The notes: a model not told the origin generated them from the letters alone. Numbered from the stretch's first letter, positions 54,105-62,848 are shown. The stretch is DNA of 64,000 bases from an uncultured Actinomycetes bacterium (GCA_903825305.1 CAIKAC010000023.1:208464-272463); one strand, 5' to 3'. Numbers and translations are program-made.

Positions 54105-54866
54105 ATGAGCACTCCATTTTTTTCACTCGAAGGCAAAGTCTGCGTTATCACCGGAGCTTCATCAGGTTTCGGCGTAGCCTTCGCTGATCGTCTGGCTCGG
54201 GCGGGCGCTGACATTGCCTTGGGGGCACGACGAGTAGAGCGCCTCGAAGAGACGAAGAAGCTCGTTGAGTCTTACGGCCGTCGGGCCCTGGCGATGTATT
54301 TGGACGTAACTGATCCTGAAAGTTGTGAGGCGTTTGCTCAAGCCACGTTCGAAGAGTTCGGCCACCTCGACGTGCTGGTGAATAACGCAGGGGTCGGAAC
54401 ATCAGTTCCAGCAATCCGCGAAACCCCTGAGCAGTTTTCTTCAGTCGTCGAGACCAATCTTCACGGTAGTTACTGGATGAGCCAATCCTGTGGCCGACTC
54501 ATGCAGCCCGGAAGTTCCATTATCAACATCGGCTCAGTACTTGGCGTGACCACCGCTGGCCTGCCGCAAGCGGCTTACGCCGCGTCAAAGGCCGGCATAA
54601 TCGGCTTGACTCGAGACTTAGCCCAACAATGGGCCACGCGTCGAGGTATTCGCGTCAATGCCATCGCGCCGGGCTACTTCCCTACCGAGATGACGTCTGA
54701 GTACTCCCCGGAATACCTCGAGAAAATTCGATCCACGCGAGTCCCTATGGATCGAATGGGGCAACTCGAAGAGTGTGCAGCCGGCGTTCACTTCCTCGCG
54801 AGCGATGACGCCAGTTTCATCACGGGAATTTTGCTTCCCATCGATGGTGGCCTCTTAACGACCTAA
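54105..54866 (+). CDS. Short-chain dehydrogenase/reductase
   Basis: A 253-residue SDR: T-G-A-S-S-G-F-G with Phe in place of the usual Ile, N-N-A-G-V-G, Ser in I-G-S-V and Y-A-A-S-K, P-G-Y-F-P-T-E, and I-D-G-G-L-L-T-T. It completes the ligase-SDR-SDR operon. Its stop is four bases from the stop of the convergent APH-like gene. Confidence 0.9.
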   Translation: MSTPFFSLEGKVCVITGASSGFGVAFADRLARAGADIALGARRVERLEETKKLVESYGRRALAMYLDVTDPESCEAFAQATFEEFGHLDVLVNNAGVGTSVPAIRETPEQFSSVVETNLHGSYWMSQSCGRLMQPGSSIINIGSVLGVTTAGLPQAAYAASKAGIIGLTRDLAQQWATRRGIRVNAIAPGYFPTEMTSEYSPEYLEKIRSTRVPMDRMGQLEECAAGVHFLASDDASFITGILLPIDGGLLTT

Positions 54867-54870
54867 GAGC

Positions 54871-55899
54871 TCACCAGTCCCAGTGGCGGAGCCCTTGATC
54901 AAAGAGCGCGTGAGCCTTGGCCCGAAACTCCATGCCAACATCTTGCTCAACGAGGCCAGCCTTGGCTCTTGCATGGGTCCCCTCAAGCAAAACTCCTAAG
55001 CGCAGACACGCGAGGGCGTAGTACCAGTCCAGGTCTTCAATGCTTCTCGCCGATACCTGCTCGTAATGGGCCACAAGTTCTTGGGCAGTTGCCAGTCCTG
55101 GCGCAGCAAACACCACCGTCGGCGAATTCCTGCCAGATTTACGAGGCCAGGTGGCCAATAATTCGGCTAGATCGAGAAGTGGATCGCCAAAAGTTGCGAG
55201 TTCCCAATCAATGATGGCCGCCACCTGGGGGTGAGTCCGAGAGACCAGGGTGTTGGCGACGTGGTAATCCCCATGAATCATGCCTGGCTGGAACGAAACG
55301 TGCTCCCGACTTCTGAGCAGGGCAACGAGGTCGTCAAGCGAAGCCGACTCAGCCCCCTGCCACCCTTCGAAGCGCTCGTATCGCTCAAGTTGTCCCAACC
55401 AGCGATCAACTTGGCGCTGAGGCCAACCCGCAACTCGGTCCTGACTGCCAAGTCCGACTGCAATTCCGTCGACCTGGGCCAATGGTGCAATGGCGTCAAC
55501 AAAACTCAATGAGAGGGCTCGCAAGGCCTCAGGGTCGTCCACCCAAGGGGGCGGTTCTGTCGTGATGCCTACCCCCTCGATAGTGATCATCAAGAAAAAT
55601 GCCGATCCAATCACGGATTCATCGGCACACACATGAAGTAATCGTGGATGCGGCACGTCGCTCTGGCTCAAGATTTCAAGAATGCCAGCTTCTCGCAAAA
55701 TAGATGCTTGGTGTTCTGGGGTGGCGTGGAGGGGAGGTCGTCGAAGTACCGCATCAAAGCCTTCGCGCATCACTCGCACCACGATGTTTTGCGTACCTCC
55801 CGCTAACGGGATGAGCGTTACGTCACCTTGGCCACAACCCATCCCGTCAAGCCACGATGTCAACGCCACAGCGTCTACGCCAGGCACTGATGTGGTCAT
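54871..55899 (-). CDS. APH-like phosphotransferase (ACAD10/11-type kinase domain)
   Basis: A 342-residue kinase-fold protein: catalytic loop M-I-H-G-D-Y-H-V-A-N and metal motif I-I-D-W-E-L-A-T-F-G-D-P-L-L-D-L. Proteins of this group are found with acyl-CoA dehydrogenases and, in ACAD10/11, phosphorylate 4-hydroxyacyl-CoAs. An acyl-CoA substrate is likely, not an antibiotic. The ATG overlaps the CoA-transferase stop by four bases. Confidence 0.83.
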   Translation of the reverse strand: MTTSVPGVDAVALTSWLDGMGCGQGDVTLIPLAGGTQNIVVRVMREGFDAVLRRPPLHATPEHQASILREAGILEILSQSDVPHPRLLHVCADESVIGSAFFLMITIEGVGITTEPPPWVDDPEALRALSLSFVDAIAPLAQVDGIAVGLGSQDRVAGWPQRQVDRWLGQLERYERFEGWQGAESASLDDLVALLRSREHVSFQPGMIHGDYHVANTLVSRTHPQVAAIIDWELATFGDPLLDLAELLATWPRKSGRNSPTVVFAAPGLATAQELVAHYEQVSARSIEDLDWYYALACLRLGVLLEGTHARAKAGLVEQDVGMEFRAKAHALFDQGLRHWDW

Positions 55900-58244
55900 G
55901 ATGCGCTTGGGGCCTTGATCACTTTCGCTTCGATTAAGGCTGCTACTGCCGCGTCGTCATATCCGAGTTCCGCCAGAATCTCAGCACTGTGGTGACCAAG
56001 AGGTGCCGATGGATCTTGGCGCTTACCTGGGGTGGCGCTGAGCCGACACAACTGACCAACTGTTCGAATCCATCCGTGTTCGAGGTGGTAGCCCTCATAA
56101 ATACGCTCAGTTTCATGACCCCACTCGTCCCAAAGGAATTCACTCATGAGGGGGTAATCAAGTACGACTTCAACCGGGACCCCTGCGCCATCAAGCGCTT
56201 CGAAAGCTTGTTGGGCGCTCATTGCTGCGAAACCACCTGCGAGGTAGGACGTGAGACCCTCGGGATCGCCGTCGCGCCCACGTTGATCTGAGAATCGTGC
56301 ATCAGGCTCTAGATGCAGGGCCGTTATCAGGGATGCGAATTTTTCATCTCCAAAGACTGCAATGGAAACCCACCCGTCGCTGCACTGGTAGTTGCGATAG
56401 GTCGGCGAGTAACCCGTTTGATCGTGATTGAGCATCAGGGCATTTGCGGGATTGCCATCTAGGTCAGTCGCGAGTTCTGTTCGCACCAAAAGACTCGAGT
56501 TCAAGTGGGGAGCTTCGAGGTACTGGCCCTCTCCTGTCTTTTCCCGGTGATAGAGACCAAGGAGCGCTGCGATAGCCCCGGAGAAACCGTTGTAGAGGTC
56601 TTCGTTGCCGATGACTCGACGAACTGGCGGATTGTTTTCTCCAGCCCCAGAATAGAGGTGCCCCGTGAAGCCAGATACCAAAGGCGCAAAACTCTTCAGG
56701 TTCATCATGGGGCCGCTGGAGCCAAAACCCGGCAAGTAGCAGTACACGATATTGGGATTAATGGCCTTGACCTGCTCGTAACCAAATCCAGCCTTCTCGG
56801 CCTTTCCGGGACGCTGATTGTGCATCAAGACATCAGCTGTCTTGATGAGTTCCAGCAACACCTTCATGCCATCTTCGCTTTTCGTGTTCAGCGCCAAGTT
56901 CCGCTTCCCGCGGTTTCCGCCCTCATAGAGATCCTTCAAGGGTCGCATCTGGTCACCGAAGACCGGCTCAACTTTGATGACGTCAGCACCAAGGTCGGCT
57001 AACAACTTCGCGCCAAACGCGGTAGCAAAGAAGCCCGAGAGATCCAACACCCGTACTCCCTCAAGGGGGTGTGTTGGGGTTGACGCCGACGCCGTGGGGG
57101 CGAGCTCAAGGCGACCCTCGAGCAAATGTGTCAGCTCAGCGTTGTTGGCCCCGACTGAGGGTGCCCCCTTGGGATCAGGTGCAGGTGTCTTGTCGAAGAG
57201 CAAGGTGGGGCCAATTTGGCGAAGGGTGCTGCCGTCATCAGCCACGACGTCTTTAATCAGCTTGGAGTGCACCAACTGAGGTTCCTCGAAGATTTCGTGA
57301 GGGCGGAGCACTGGCAAGGCAGCAAGGTCAGCTTCATGAAGCAACGCAATCCATTCAGCTCGCGACTTCGTTTTGAATGCTTCTGGCACCAATTCTCGGG
57401 CCGCGTGGTATTCCTCATCGTTGAGTGGCACCGCCATTTCCAGACCATCAATCGTCTGAACGTGCTCTCCTAGTCCCAAAATATCCATGGTGCGTTTAAA
57501 CCCGCCATCACCACCGGTGTGATTCATCAAGTATTCGCCGTCACCGCAGACAAAGAGATCGGTGATGAGCCGATTACGACCAAAGCCAGTTTCTTCTCCT
57601 TCGCGAGCGAGATAACTAAAGCCTTGCTCGTGCCACCACCAGTTCATGAGATTGGCAGCAAGTGCTCCATCAAGCAACGTCGCATCAATGTATTGGCCCT
57701 TGCCATCAAGGAAGCGAGTTCGAAGTGCCGCCAAAATCGAAATAACACCAAGAAAAGATGAGCAATATTCGACAACAGGGTGTCCAAGAAAGTGCGGGGC
57801 GTCACTGAATCCCTCTTGTTCGCTCATCATCCCAAATCGAGCTTCGATCAAGTTGGCAAAACCGGGCCGATCTTTGAGCGGGCCATCGTGGCCATAGCCC
57901 GTTACCGATGCATAGACCAAGCTGGGATTCACTCCGTGGAGCTGTGCAAAGTCAAGTTCACGTTCTGCAGCACGACCCGGACCCATGGCCTCGATGACGA
58001 CGTCAGCATGCTGCAACAGCAACTGCATGGTTGATGAACCCGCCTCCATTTCGAGGTCAAGTTCAATGGACCACTTGCCACGATCCCAAGTTGATCTCGT
58101 GGGGTCGGAGCGATGTGCTCCCTCACCTGGCCGCTCTATTTTGATGACTTGCGCCCCATAGTCAGAGAGCAACATACCCATGATGGACGCAGGAGCCCCC
58201 CATCCGATTTCATAGACACGCAGACCATTCAACGGACCAGCCAT
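55896..58244 (-). CDS. Fused double CaiB/BaiF-family CoA-transferase
   Basis: A 782-residue protein with two class III CoA-transferase units in tandem (about 1-378 and 393-782), joined by an Ala/Pro/Thr linker. Each starts with P-L-x-G-x-R-V, and has the L-L-x-D-Y/L-G-A-x-V-I-K-x-E motif. The second half keeps the catalytic Asp (Asp549 in N-E-D-L-Y-N-G). In the first half the same place is Glu159 (P-V-V-E-Y-C-S-S). So one active site per chain is likely, or the first half has a structural role. A typical enzyme is a dimer of single units of about 400 residues. Followed by the APH-like gene with overlap. Confidence 0.9.
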   Translation of the reverse strand: MAGPLNGLRVYEIGWGAPASIMGMLLSDYGAQVIKIERPGEGAHRSDPTRSTWDRGKWSIELDLEMEAGSSTMQLLLQHADVVIEAMGPGRAAERELDFAQLHGVNPSLVYASVTGYGHDGPLKDRPGFANLIEARFGMMSEQEGFSDAPHFLGHPVVEYCSSFLGVISILAALRTRFLDGKGQYIDATLLDGALAANLMNWWWHEQGFSYLAREGEETGFGRNRLITDLFVCGDGEYLMNHTGGDGGFKRTMDILGLGEHVQTIDGLEMAVPLNDEEYHAARELVPEAFKTKSRAEWIALLHEADLAALPVLRPHEIFEEPQLVHSKLIKDVVADDGSTLRQIGPTLLFDKTPAPDPKGAPSVGANNAELTHLLEGRLELAPTASASTPTHPLEGVRVLDLSGFFATAFGAKLLADLGADVIKVEPVFGDQMRPLKDLYEGGNRGKRNLALNTKSEDGMKVLLELIKTADVLMHNQRPGKAEKAGFGYEQVKAINPNIVYCYLPGFGSSGPMMNLKSFAPLVSGFTGHLYSGAGENNPPVRRVIGNEDLYNGFSGAIAALLGLYHREKTGEGQYLEAPHLNSSLLVRTELATDLDGNPANALMLNHDQTGYSPTYRNYQCSDGWVSIAVFGDEKFASLITALHLEPDARFSDQRGRDGDPEGLTSYLAGGFAAMSAQQAFEALDGAGVPVEVVLDYPLMSEFLWDEWGHETERIYEGYHLEHGWIRTVGQLCRLSATPGKRQDPSAPLGHHSAEILAELGYDDAAVAALIEAKVIKAPSAS

Positions 58245-58280
58245 GAGTCACATTTCCTTTTCTAGATCAGTAGGAGTTCG

Positions 58281-58691
58281 CTACGCGCTTAAACGAAACG
58301 TTGGGAGCGTGTGGGTTTCAAAGACGGTTGGCGACAACTCCACTCGGCTGCCTATTGCCACTGAGTCTTGATCATCACCAACGAGAACGGTCACGAGACG
58401 AGCATTGTCGACGTCATCAAGCGCGACCAGTATCAGGGTGTACGGCGGCTCGGAGCCAAAGGGCAGGAACGCGCGTTCCACCTTCGAAAAGGTAAATACC
58501 GTGCCCGTGTGAGCCACCTCTCGCCAATGCCGAGTTGCCTCGGGGTGGCAAGCAAATCCGGGAACCGGATACCACTGAAACGCACCACACACCGAACAGG
58601 CCGGCAGTCGCAATTCTCCTTGGTCAGTCGCCTCCCAGAAAGGATTAGTGAGGTCTATGTCGCGAGGTGGCGGAAAGTTGGGAACGCTCAT
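58281..58691 (-). CDS. DUF35 OB-fold/zinc-ribbon protein, thiolase partner
   Basis: A 136-residue protein with an N-terminal helix, a rubredoxin-like ribbon (Cys32, Cys35, Cys48) and a C-terminal OB fold (about 55-136). The usual fourth Cys is absent; His49 follows Cys48. These proteins bind thiolase-like enzymes and acyl-CoA, for example with Ltp2. The ATG overlaps the thiolase stop by four bases (58688-58691), as expected for a complex. Confidence 0.88.
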   Translation of the reverse strand: MSVPNFPPPRDIDLTNPFWEATDQGELRLPACSVCGAFQWYPVPGFACHPEATRHWREVAHTGTVFTFSKVERAFLPFGSEPPYTLILVALDDVDNARLVTVLVGDDQDSVAIGSRVELSPTVFETHTLPTFRLSA

Positions 58692-59827
58692 CGATCCTCC
58701 GTTAGTACCAAAGTTGCGTGATCATTGCCACCAAGACCCCCAATTGCACACACGCTCTTGCGCGACACTTGGGCGTCACCGCGTTCGCCTCGTACTTGGC
58801 GAACTGCTTCCACTACGTGGTTCATGCCTGGCAAGTAGGAGTAACAGAGGTGACCACCGTTGGTGTTGATCGGGAACGAACCACCAGGGCCAATCCGGTC
58901 CAGCGAACAAAATGCTGCACCCGCACCACGCTCAGCAAATCCCATTTCCTCTAGTTGGAGCACCATGGAGATGCTGAAGCAGTCATATATTTGAGCGAAA
59001 TCGACGTCCTTGGCACTGATGCCCGCCTTTGCATAAGCCATGGCTGACGACTCAAGTGCACCGAAGCGAAGTGGGTCGGGTCGATTTTGACTAAAGATCG
59101 AGCCCATCGTCATCTCGGTAGATCCCACCCCGACGCCGCCGACTAGTACCGGTGCCTTTGCTAAGTCTCGAGCTTGTTCAACCGAGCTGATGACATAGGC
59201 AGCCCCCCCATCTGAAATCAGACAGCAGTCCAAGGTTCGCATAGGAGTCGCCACCATGGGGGCTTCGAAATAGCCATCACGCGTTAATGGCTTGGCTTTT
59301 TGTGCACCGGGCGTCAGTTGAGCCCATGCCCTCGCCGATAAAGCAATGTCAGCGAAGGTGGCCGGATCTACGTTGTAATCGTGACAGTAACGTTGCGCCC
59401 ACATAGCGAAGTACACCGGCTGGCCATACCAGCCAAAGGGCATCTCAAAGGCCGCCTTGACCGGATCTTCAGCGTGATACGAGTAAGGGCCACCGGGTTT
59501 CGACCCCTTGTACCCGAAGTACACCAAGACATTCTTGGCGAGCCCCTTCTCAATCATCATTTCCGCCAACAGCGCGGCGCCAACTGTTCCTGCTCCCGCT
59601 TCAAGTCCAGGCTTGACGGTGAAAGATCGTTTTGCGCCAAGTGATGCGGCGAGTTCGTCTGCAGCGGGATGAGGCGTACAGGGCACAAACCCATCAATGT
59701 CATGTCCTTGAAGGCCGGCGTCCGCGATAGCGAGCCGACAGGCGTCCAAGATGAGCTCATCAAGTGGCCGATCGACACTTCGACCCCACTCGGACTCGCC
59801 AACCCCCACAATTGCCACCGATGCCAT
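58688..59827 (-). CDS. Thiolase-like lipid-transfer protein, probable Ltp2-type retro-aldolase
   Basis: A 379-residue thiolase-fold protein lacking the nucleophilic Cys (the usual place reads L-E-A-G-A-G-T-V-G-A-A). Where thiolases have G-H-P-x-G, this has C-Y-S-Y-L-P-G (Tyr329, Tyr331); Y-D-C-F is at 281-284. Tyr in place of His and no Cys are hallmarks of the Ltp2 group, which with DUF35 cleaves a C-C bond in steroid side-chain degradation. The partner DUF35 gene follows with overlap. ATG 59827 has a GGGGGGAG ribosome binding site; the open frame begins 12 codons earlier. Confidence 0.88.
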   Translation of the reverse strand: MASVAIVGVGESEWGRSVDRPLDELILDACRLAIADAGLQGHDIDGFVPCTPHPAADELAASLGAKRSFTVKPGLEAGAGTVGAALLAEMMIEKGLAKNVLVYFGYKGSKPGGPYSYHAEDPVKAAFEMPFGWYGQPVYFAMWAQRYCHDYNVDPATFADIALSARAWAQLTPGAQKAKPLTRDGYFEAPMVATPMRTLDCCLISDGGAAYVISSVEQARDLAKAPVLVGGVGVGSTEMTMGSIFSQNRPDPLRFGALESSAMAYAKAGISAKDVDFAQIYDCFSISMVLQLEEMGFAERGAGAAFCSLDRIGPGGSFPINTNGGHLCYSYLPGMNHVVEAVRQVRGERGDAQVSRKSVCAIGGLGGNDHATLVLTEDR

Positions 59828-59876
59828 CGGCTTCTCCCCCCGGTGCGGGTCTACATAGACCACGCGTTACTAAGCG

Positions 59877-59905
59877 AACCTATATTCATGCTGATCATTC
59901 GTCAA
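59877..59905 (-). promoter_or_regulatory. Promoter of the thiolase-DUF35-CoA-transferase-kinase operon
   Basis: Minus strand TTGACG (59905-59900), 17 bases, TAGGTT (59882-59877), with an overlapping TATAGG alternative. About 50 bases before the thiolase start. Confidence 0.65.
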
Positions 59906-59940
59906 GTTTCCGTGACAAGGAATTGCGCCGGGAAAAGAAG

Positions 59941-59968
59941 AAATCCCCGGCCAATCGGCCGGGGATTT
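59941..59968 (-). terminator. Terminator after the ferredoxin gene
   Basis: AAATCCCCGGCC (59941-59952), loop AATC, GGCCGGGGATTT (59957-59968): a perfect 12-bp stem. Minus-strand reading continues with CTTCTTTTCCC. It separates the P450-ferredoxin operon from the thiolase operon. Confidence 0.85.
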
Positions 59969-59989
59969 CGTTCTAGATCACGCTCGGTA

Positions 59990-60187
59990 CTAGCCGACGA
60001 TAGAGATGCACCCTTCTGGGCATGCCTCTAGGCCAATGCGAGCCTTCTCTTCGAGTTCTGCAGGAACGTCGAATTCCGTACCGCGCTGAACGACGAAACC
60101 TTCGTCATCAGCGGTGTACACCTCGGGGGCCAGCACGTAGCAGCGGCCGTGTCCGGAGCAGAGGGCCTCATTGATCGCAATGCGCAT
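59990..60187 (-). CDS. [3Fe-4S] ferredoxin, P450 electron donor
   Basis: A 65-residue ferredoxin starting MRIAINEALCSGHGRC. It carries Cys10-x2-His-x2-Cys16, then Cys56-P-E-G-Cys60, the actinobacterial P450-type pattern for a [3Fe-4S] cluster where the second Cys is replaced by His. It lies 53 bases after the second P450 with its own AAAGGTG ribosome binding site, so it probably feeds electrons to the P450s here. No ferredoxin reductase is present in the window. Confidence 0.93.
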   Translation of the reverse strand: MRIAINEALCSGHGRCYVLAPEVYTADDEGFVVQRGTEFDVPAELEEKARIGLEACPEGCISIVG

Positions 60188-60240
60188 GGAACTACACCTT
60201 TCGTTGGTTGAAATGAATCAGATTGGAGACAGTGAAATGC

Positions 60241-61452
60241 TTAGATGTCCCAGCGTACCGGGATGGAGTTCACGCCACGTTGACCACCGTGTTCGGTAAG
60301 GGGCTCAGTGTTCGTCAATTCGTAGTTTGGAATGGCCTTGTGCCACTCTTCGATCGCGATGACCAACTCCTGGCGGGCAAGGTGAGAGCCCATGCAGCGG
60401 TGTGCGCCCGGCCCAAAGGCCAAGTGCTTGTTATTTTGGCGATCAATGATGAACTTGTCCGCCTCAGGGAAGGCCTCGGGGTCGCGGCATGACTGAGCCA
60501 AGTCCAGCAACACCATTTCACCCTTCTTCATGGGGCATCCTGCAAACTCCACGTCCTTGCCGAGCTTTCTAGCCGGCTGAACGATGGTGTAGTAGCGAAG
60601 CGACTCTTCTACAAAGCTTGGGATGAGACTGGGGTCATCCAAGATCCGCTGACGATCTTCTGGGAAGGTTGCCAAGTGGTAGAAGCTGTAACCCAATTGG
60701 CACTTCATCGTGTCAAGGCCGGCCAAGATGATCACACCCAAGATGTTGAGCAAGGTCTCCTGCGTCAAGGGTTCTCCGTTGAAGGTGCATGTCAGCAGGT
60801 GCGAAGTCAGGTCAGTGCTTGTGTCGCGCGGATTAGCACGGCGATCATCAAGCAGCTTCGCGAAGTATTCACTGATTTCCCCGGCGGCAGCCGCCTGAGC
60901 ACTGTGATCGTCAGGGTTTGACATCTGATCGAAAATGGTTGTGACCAACTCCACCATGCGGGGTGCGTCTTTTTGGTCGAAGCCGGCGAGCGCAAAGAAG
61001 GCCCGAGTGGGGAACTCGCCACAGAACTCGTGAGCCAAGTCGCAACTCCCCTTGGCCTTGAGCTCTTCAATGATCTTTCGGGCGATCTCACGGTTCTGCT
61101 CTTCGCGCTTAGCAACATTGGCCGGCGAGAAATAACCATTCAAAAGACGTCGGTACTGGGTGTGGTCTGGACCATCGACCAAGGTTGGGATCCACATGTA
61201 CTGCGGGTTTGGGTCAACCGCGATGATGGATTCCGACGTGAAGGTTTCGTAGTCTTGATAAGCAGCGCGCTGATCATCAAAACGAGTAACCACCCAGAAA
61301 CCTTGCCCGAAGGTGTTCCAAACCGCCGGGGCCAATTCCCTCATCTCGTCAAGTTCTTGAAAGTATCCACCAACAGGTTGGTTGCGACTGTTGTCGAAGT
61401 GCACGACGGGGCACGTATCGGGAACGTGGGTGGGAACTTCTGACATGGTCAT
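60241..61452 (-). CDS. Cytochrome P450 (second of three)
   Basis: A 403-residue P450: I helix L-A-G-L-D-T-M-K-C-Q, ExxR in E-E-S-L-R, haem motif F-G-P-G-A-H-R-C-M-G. It is very similar over its whole length to the next P450 (61637-62848), including W-I-P-T-L-V-D-G-P and G-G-Q-R-G-V-N-S-I-P-V-R-W, pointing to tandem duplication. ATG 61452 with AGGAG before. It forms an operon with the ferredoxin, driven by the palindrome-containing promoter. Confidence 0.94.
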   Translation of the reverse strand: MTMSEVPTHVPDTCPVVHFDNSRNQPVGGYFQELDEMRELAPAVWNTFGQGFWVVTRFDDQRAAYQDYETFTSESIIAVDPNPQYMWIPTLVDGPDHTQYRRLLNGYFSPANVAKREEQNREIARKIIEELKAKGSCDLAHEFCGEFPTRAFFALAGFDQKDAPRMVELVTTIFDQMSNPDDHSAQAAAAGEISEYFAKLLDDRRANPRDTSTDLTSHLLTCTFNGEPLTQETLLNILGVIILAGLDTMKCQLGYSFYHLATFPEDRQRILDDPSLIPSFVEESLRYYTIVQPARKLGKDVEFAGCPMKKGEMVLLDLAQSCRDPEAFPEADKFIIDRQNNKHLAFGPGAHRCMGSHLARQELVIAIEEWHKAIPNYELTNTEPLTEHGGQRGVNSIPVRWDI

Positions 61453-61585
61453 GGTTCATACTCCTTGCATCTTCGGGAGCCCCACCTTGACGCCCCCACT
61501 AACCCTCAGGTCACCCTGACATCTCCAGCGATGGACGGGCGCTCTCGACTGCTGCCTTGAGCCCCCCTCAACGCCTCACGAATTC

Positions 61586-61614
61586 ATTATTAGCGATTAT
61601 TGACCGCCGGTCAA
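61586..61614 (-). promoter_or_regulatory. Promoter with overlapping palindromic operator upstream of the second P450
   Basis: TTGACCGCCGGTCAA at 61600-61614 is a perfect 15-base palindrome. Its minus-strand TTGACC (61614-61609) is also a -35 box, followed after 16-18 bases by TAATAAT (61592-61586). This looks like a repressor site of TetR or GntR type in the promoter of P450-ferredoxin, about 135 bases before the start. No regulator gene is seen nearby. Confidence 0.65.
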
Positions 61615-61636
61615 GAACACCGAAACTTAGGGAAAC

Positions 61637-62848
61637 CTAATTCAAGGTCCAGCGAACAGGAATGCTGTCGACACCACGTTGCCCGCCGTGTTCAGTCAGC
61701 GGTTCGACGTTTGCAAGCTCATAGTGAGGAATCGCTTTGTGCCATTCCTCAATGGCCAATGTGAGCTCTTGACGTGCGAGATGACTGCCTAGACAACGGT
61801 GTGGTCCTGGAGCGAAGGCTACGTGTCGATTATTCGGCCGGTCGATCACAAATTTGTCAGCGTCGGGGAACACGCGAGGATCCCGACAAGCCGAACCCAG
61901 ATCAAGCAGCACCATGTCCCCTTCGCGCATGGGGCAACCAGCGAACTCGACATCCCGGCCCAATTTCCTACCCGGCTCAACAATTGTGTAATAACGAAGT
62001 GACTCTTCCACGAAACTTGCTACGAGTGACGGGTCATCAAGGAGTCGCTGTCGATCCTGTTCGTATTGAGCCAAGTGATAGAAGCTGTAACCAAGTTGTG
62101 ACTTTGTGGTGTCGAGACCAGCCATGATGATAACGCCCAGAATGTTGAGCATCGTTTCTTCGTCGAGCGGTTCACCATCGAGGCGTGCTGCAAGCAAATT
62201 TGAGGTCAAATCGCTCGCGGGGTCTCGAGGAGCCAGTCGACGATCCGCAATGACTCCCTTGAAGTAATTGCGAATGTTGTCCATCGCGTCGGCCTGTTCA
62301 CGGCGACCATCGGGGTTATGCATATTGCGAAAAACGGTGACCACCCACTCAGACAAAGTAGGGGCATCGCTTTGGTCAAAACCCGCCAACGTAAAGAACG
62401 CTCTCGTTGGATATTCCGCGCAGAAATCAATCGCCAGATCGCACGAACCTCGGGGAACGATTTCCTTCACGAGCTCAGCAGCAATGCGTCGATTCTGTTC
62501 TTCAAGTTTCCCCACGGCTATAGGTGAGAAGTAGGCATTGAGGAGTTGTCGATACTTGGTGTGGATTGGACCGTCGACCATGGTGGGCACCCACATGTAC
62601 GCAGGATCAGGGTCTGTGACAATGATGGACTTAGACGTGAACGTTTCCGAGTCCTGATACGCAGCCCGGATGTCGTCAAATCGCGTCAGCATCCAAAAGC
62701 CCTGCTGATGCGTACTCCAATAGCGGGGTGAGGCTTCACGCAACTCATCAAGCAGCGCAAAGTAACCCTCAACGGGTCGGCGCATGTTGTTGTCATAGTC
62801 CGTGACTGGACAACCCTCTGGCAAATTAACCGGAATATTGGTAGTCAT
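61637..62848 (-). CDS. Cytochrome P450 (third of three)
   Basis: A 403-residue P450: I helix M-A-G-L-D-T-T-K-S-Q, ExxR in E-E-S-L-R, haem motif F-A-P-G-P-H-R-C-L-G, in which Ala replaces the usual Gly after the conserved Phe. It is a close paralogue of the second P450. ATG 62848 has a GGGGGGGG ribosome binding site; the open frame starts four codons earlier. It follows the acyl-CoA dehydrogenase by 43 bases and is probably co-transcribed. Confidence 0.94.
   Translation of the reverse strand: MTTNIPVNLPEGCPVTDYDNNMRRPVEGYFALLDELREASPRYWSTHQQGFWMLTRFDDIRAAYQDSETFTSKSIIVTDPDPAYMWVPTMVDGPIHTKYRQLLNAYFSPIAVGKLEEQNRRIAAELVKEIVPRGSCDLAIDFCAEYPTRAFFTLAGFDQSDAPTLSEWVVTVFRNMHNPDGRREQADAMDNIRNYFKGVIADRRLAPRDPASDLTSNLLAARLDGEPLDEETMLNILGVIIMAGLDTTKSQLGYSFYHLAQYEQDRQRLLDDPSLVASFVEESLRYYTIVEPGRKLGRDVEFAGCPMREGDMVLLDLGSACRDPRVFPDADKFVIDRPNNRHVAFAPGPHRCLGSHLARQELTLAIEEWHKAIPHYELANVEPLTEHGGQRGVDSIPVRWTLN

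Noticed and set aside
54871-55899. Aminoglycoside resistance gene
   Set aside because: The kinase fold matches, but its overlap with a CoA-transferase gene and the ACAD10/11-like pattern point to acyl-CoA metabolism.
61627-61640. TTAGGGAAACCTAA as a second iron box
   Set aside because: Half-sites resemble an iron box, but the total is 14 bases rather than 19, and it overlaps the end of a P450 gene instead of a promoter.
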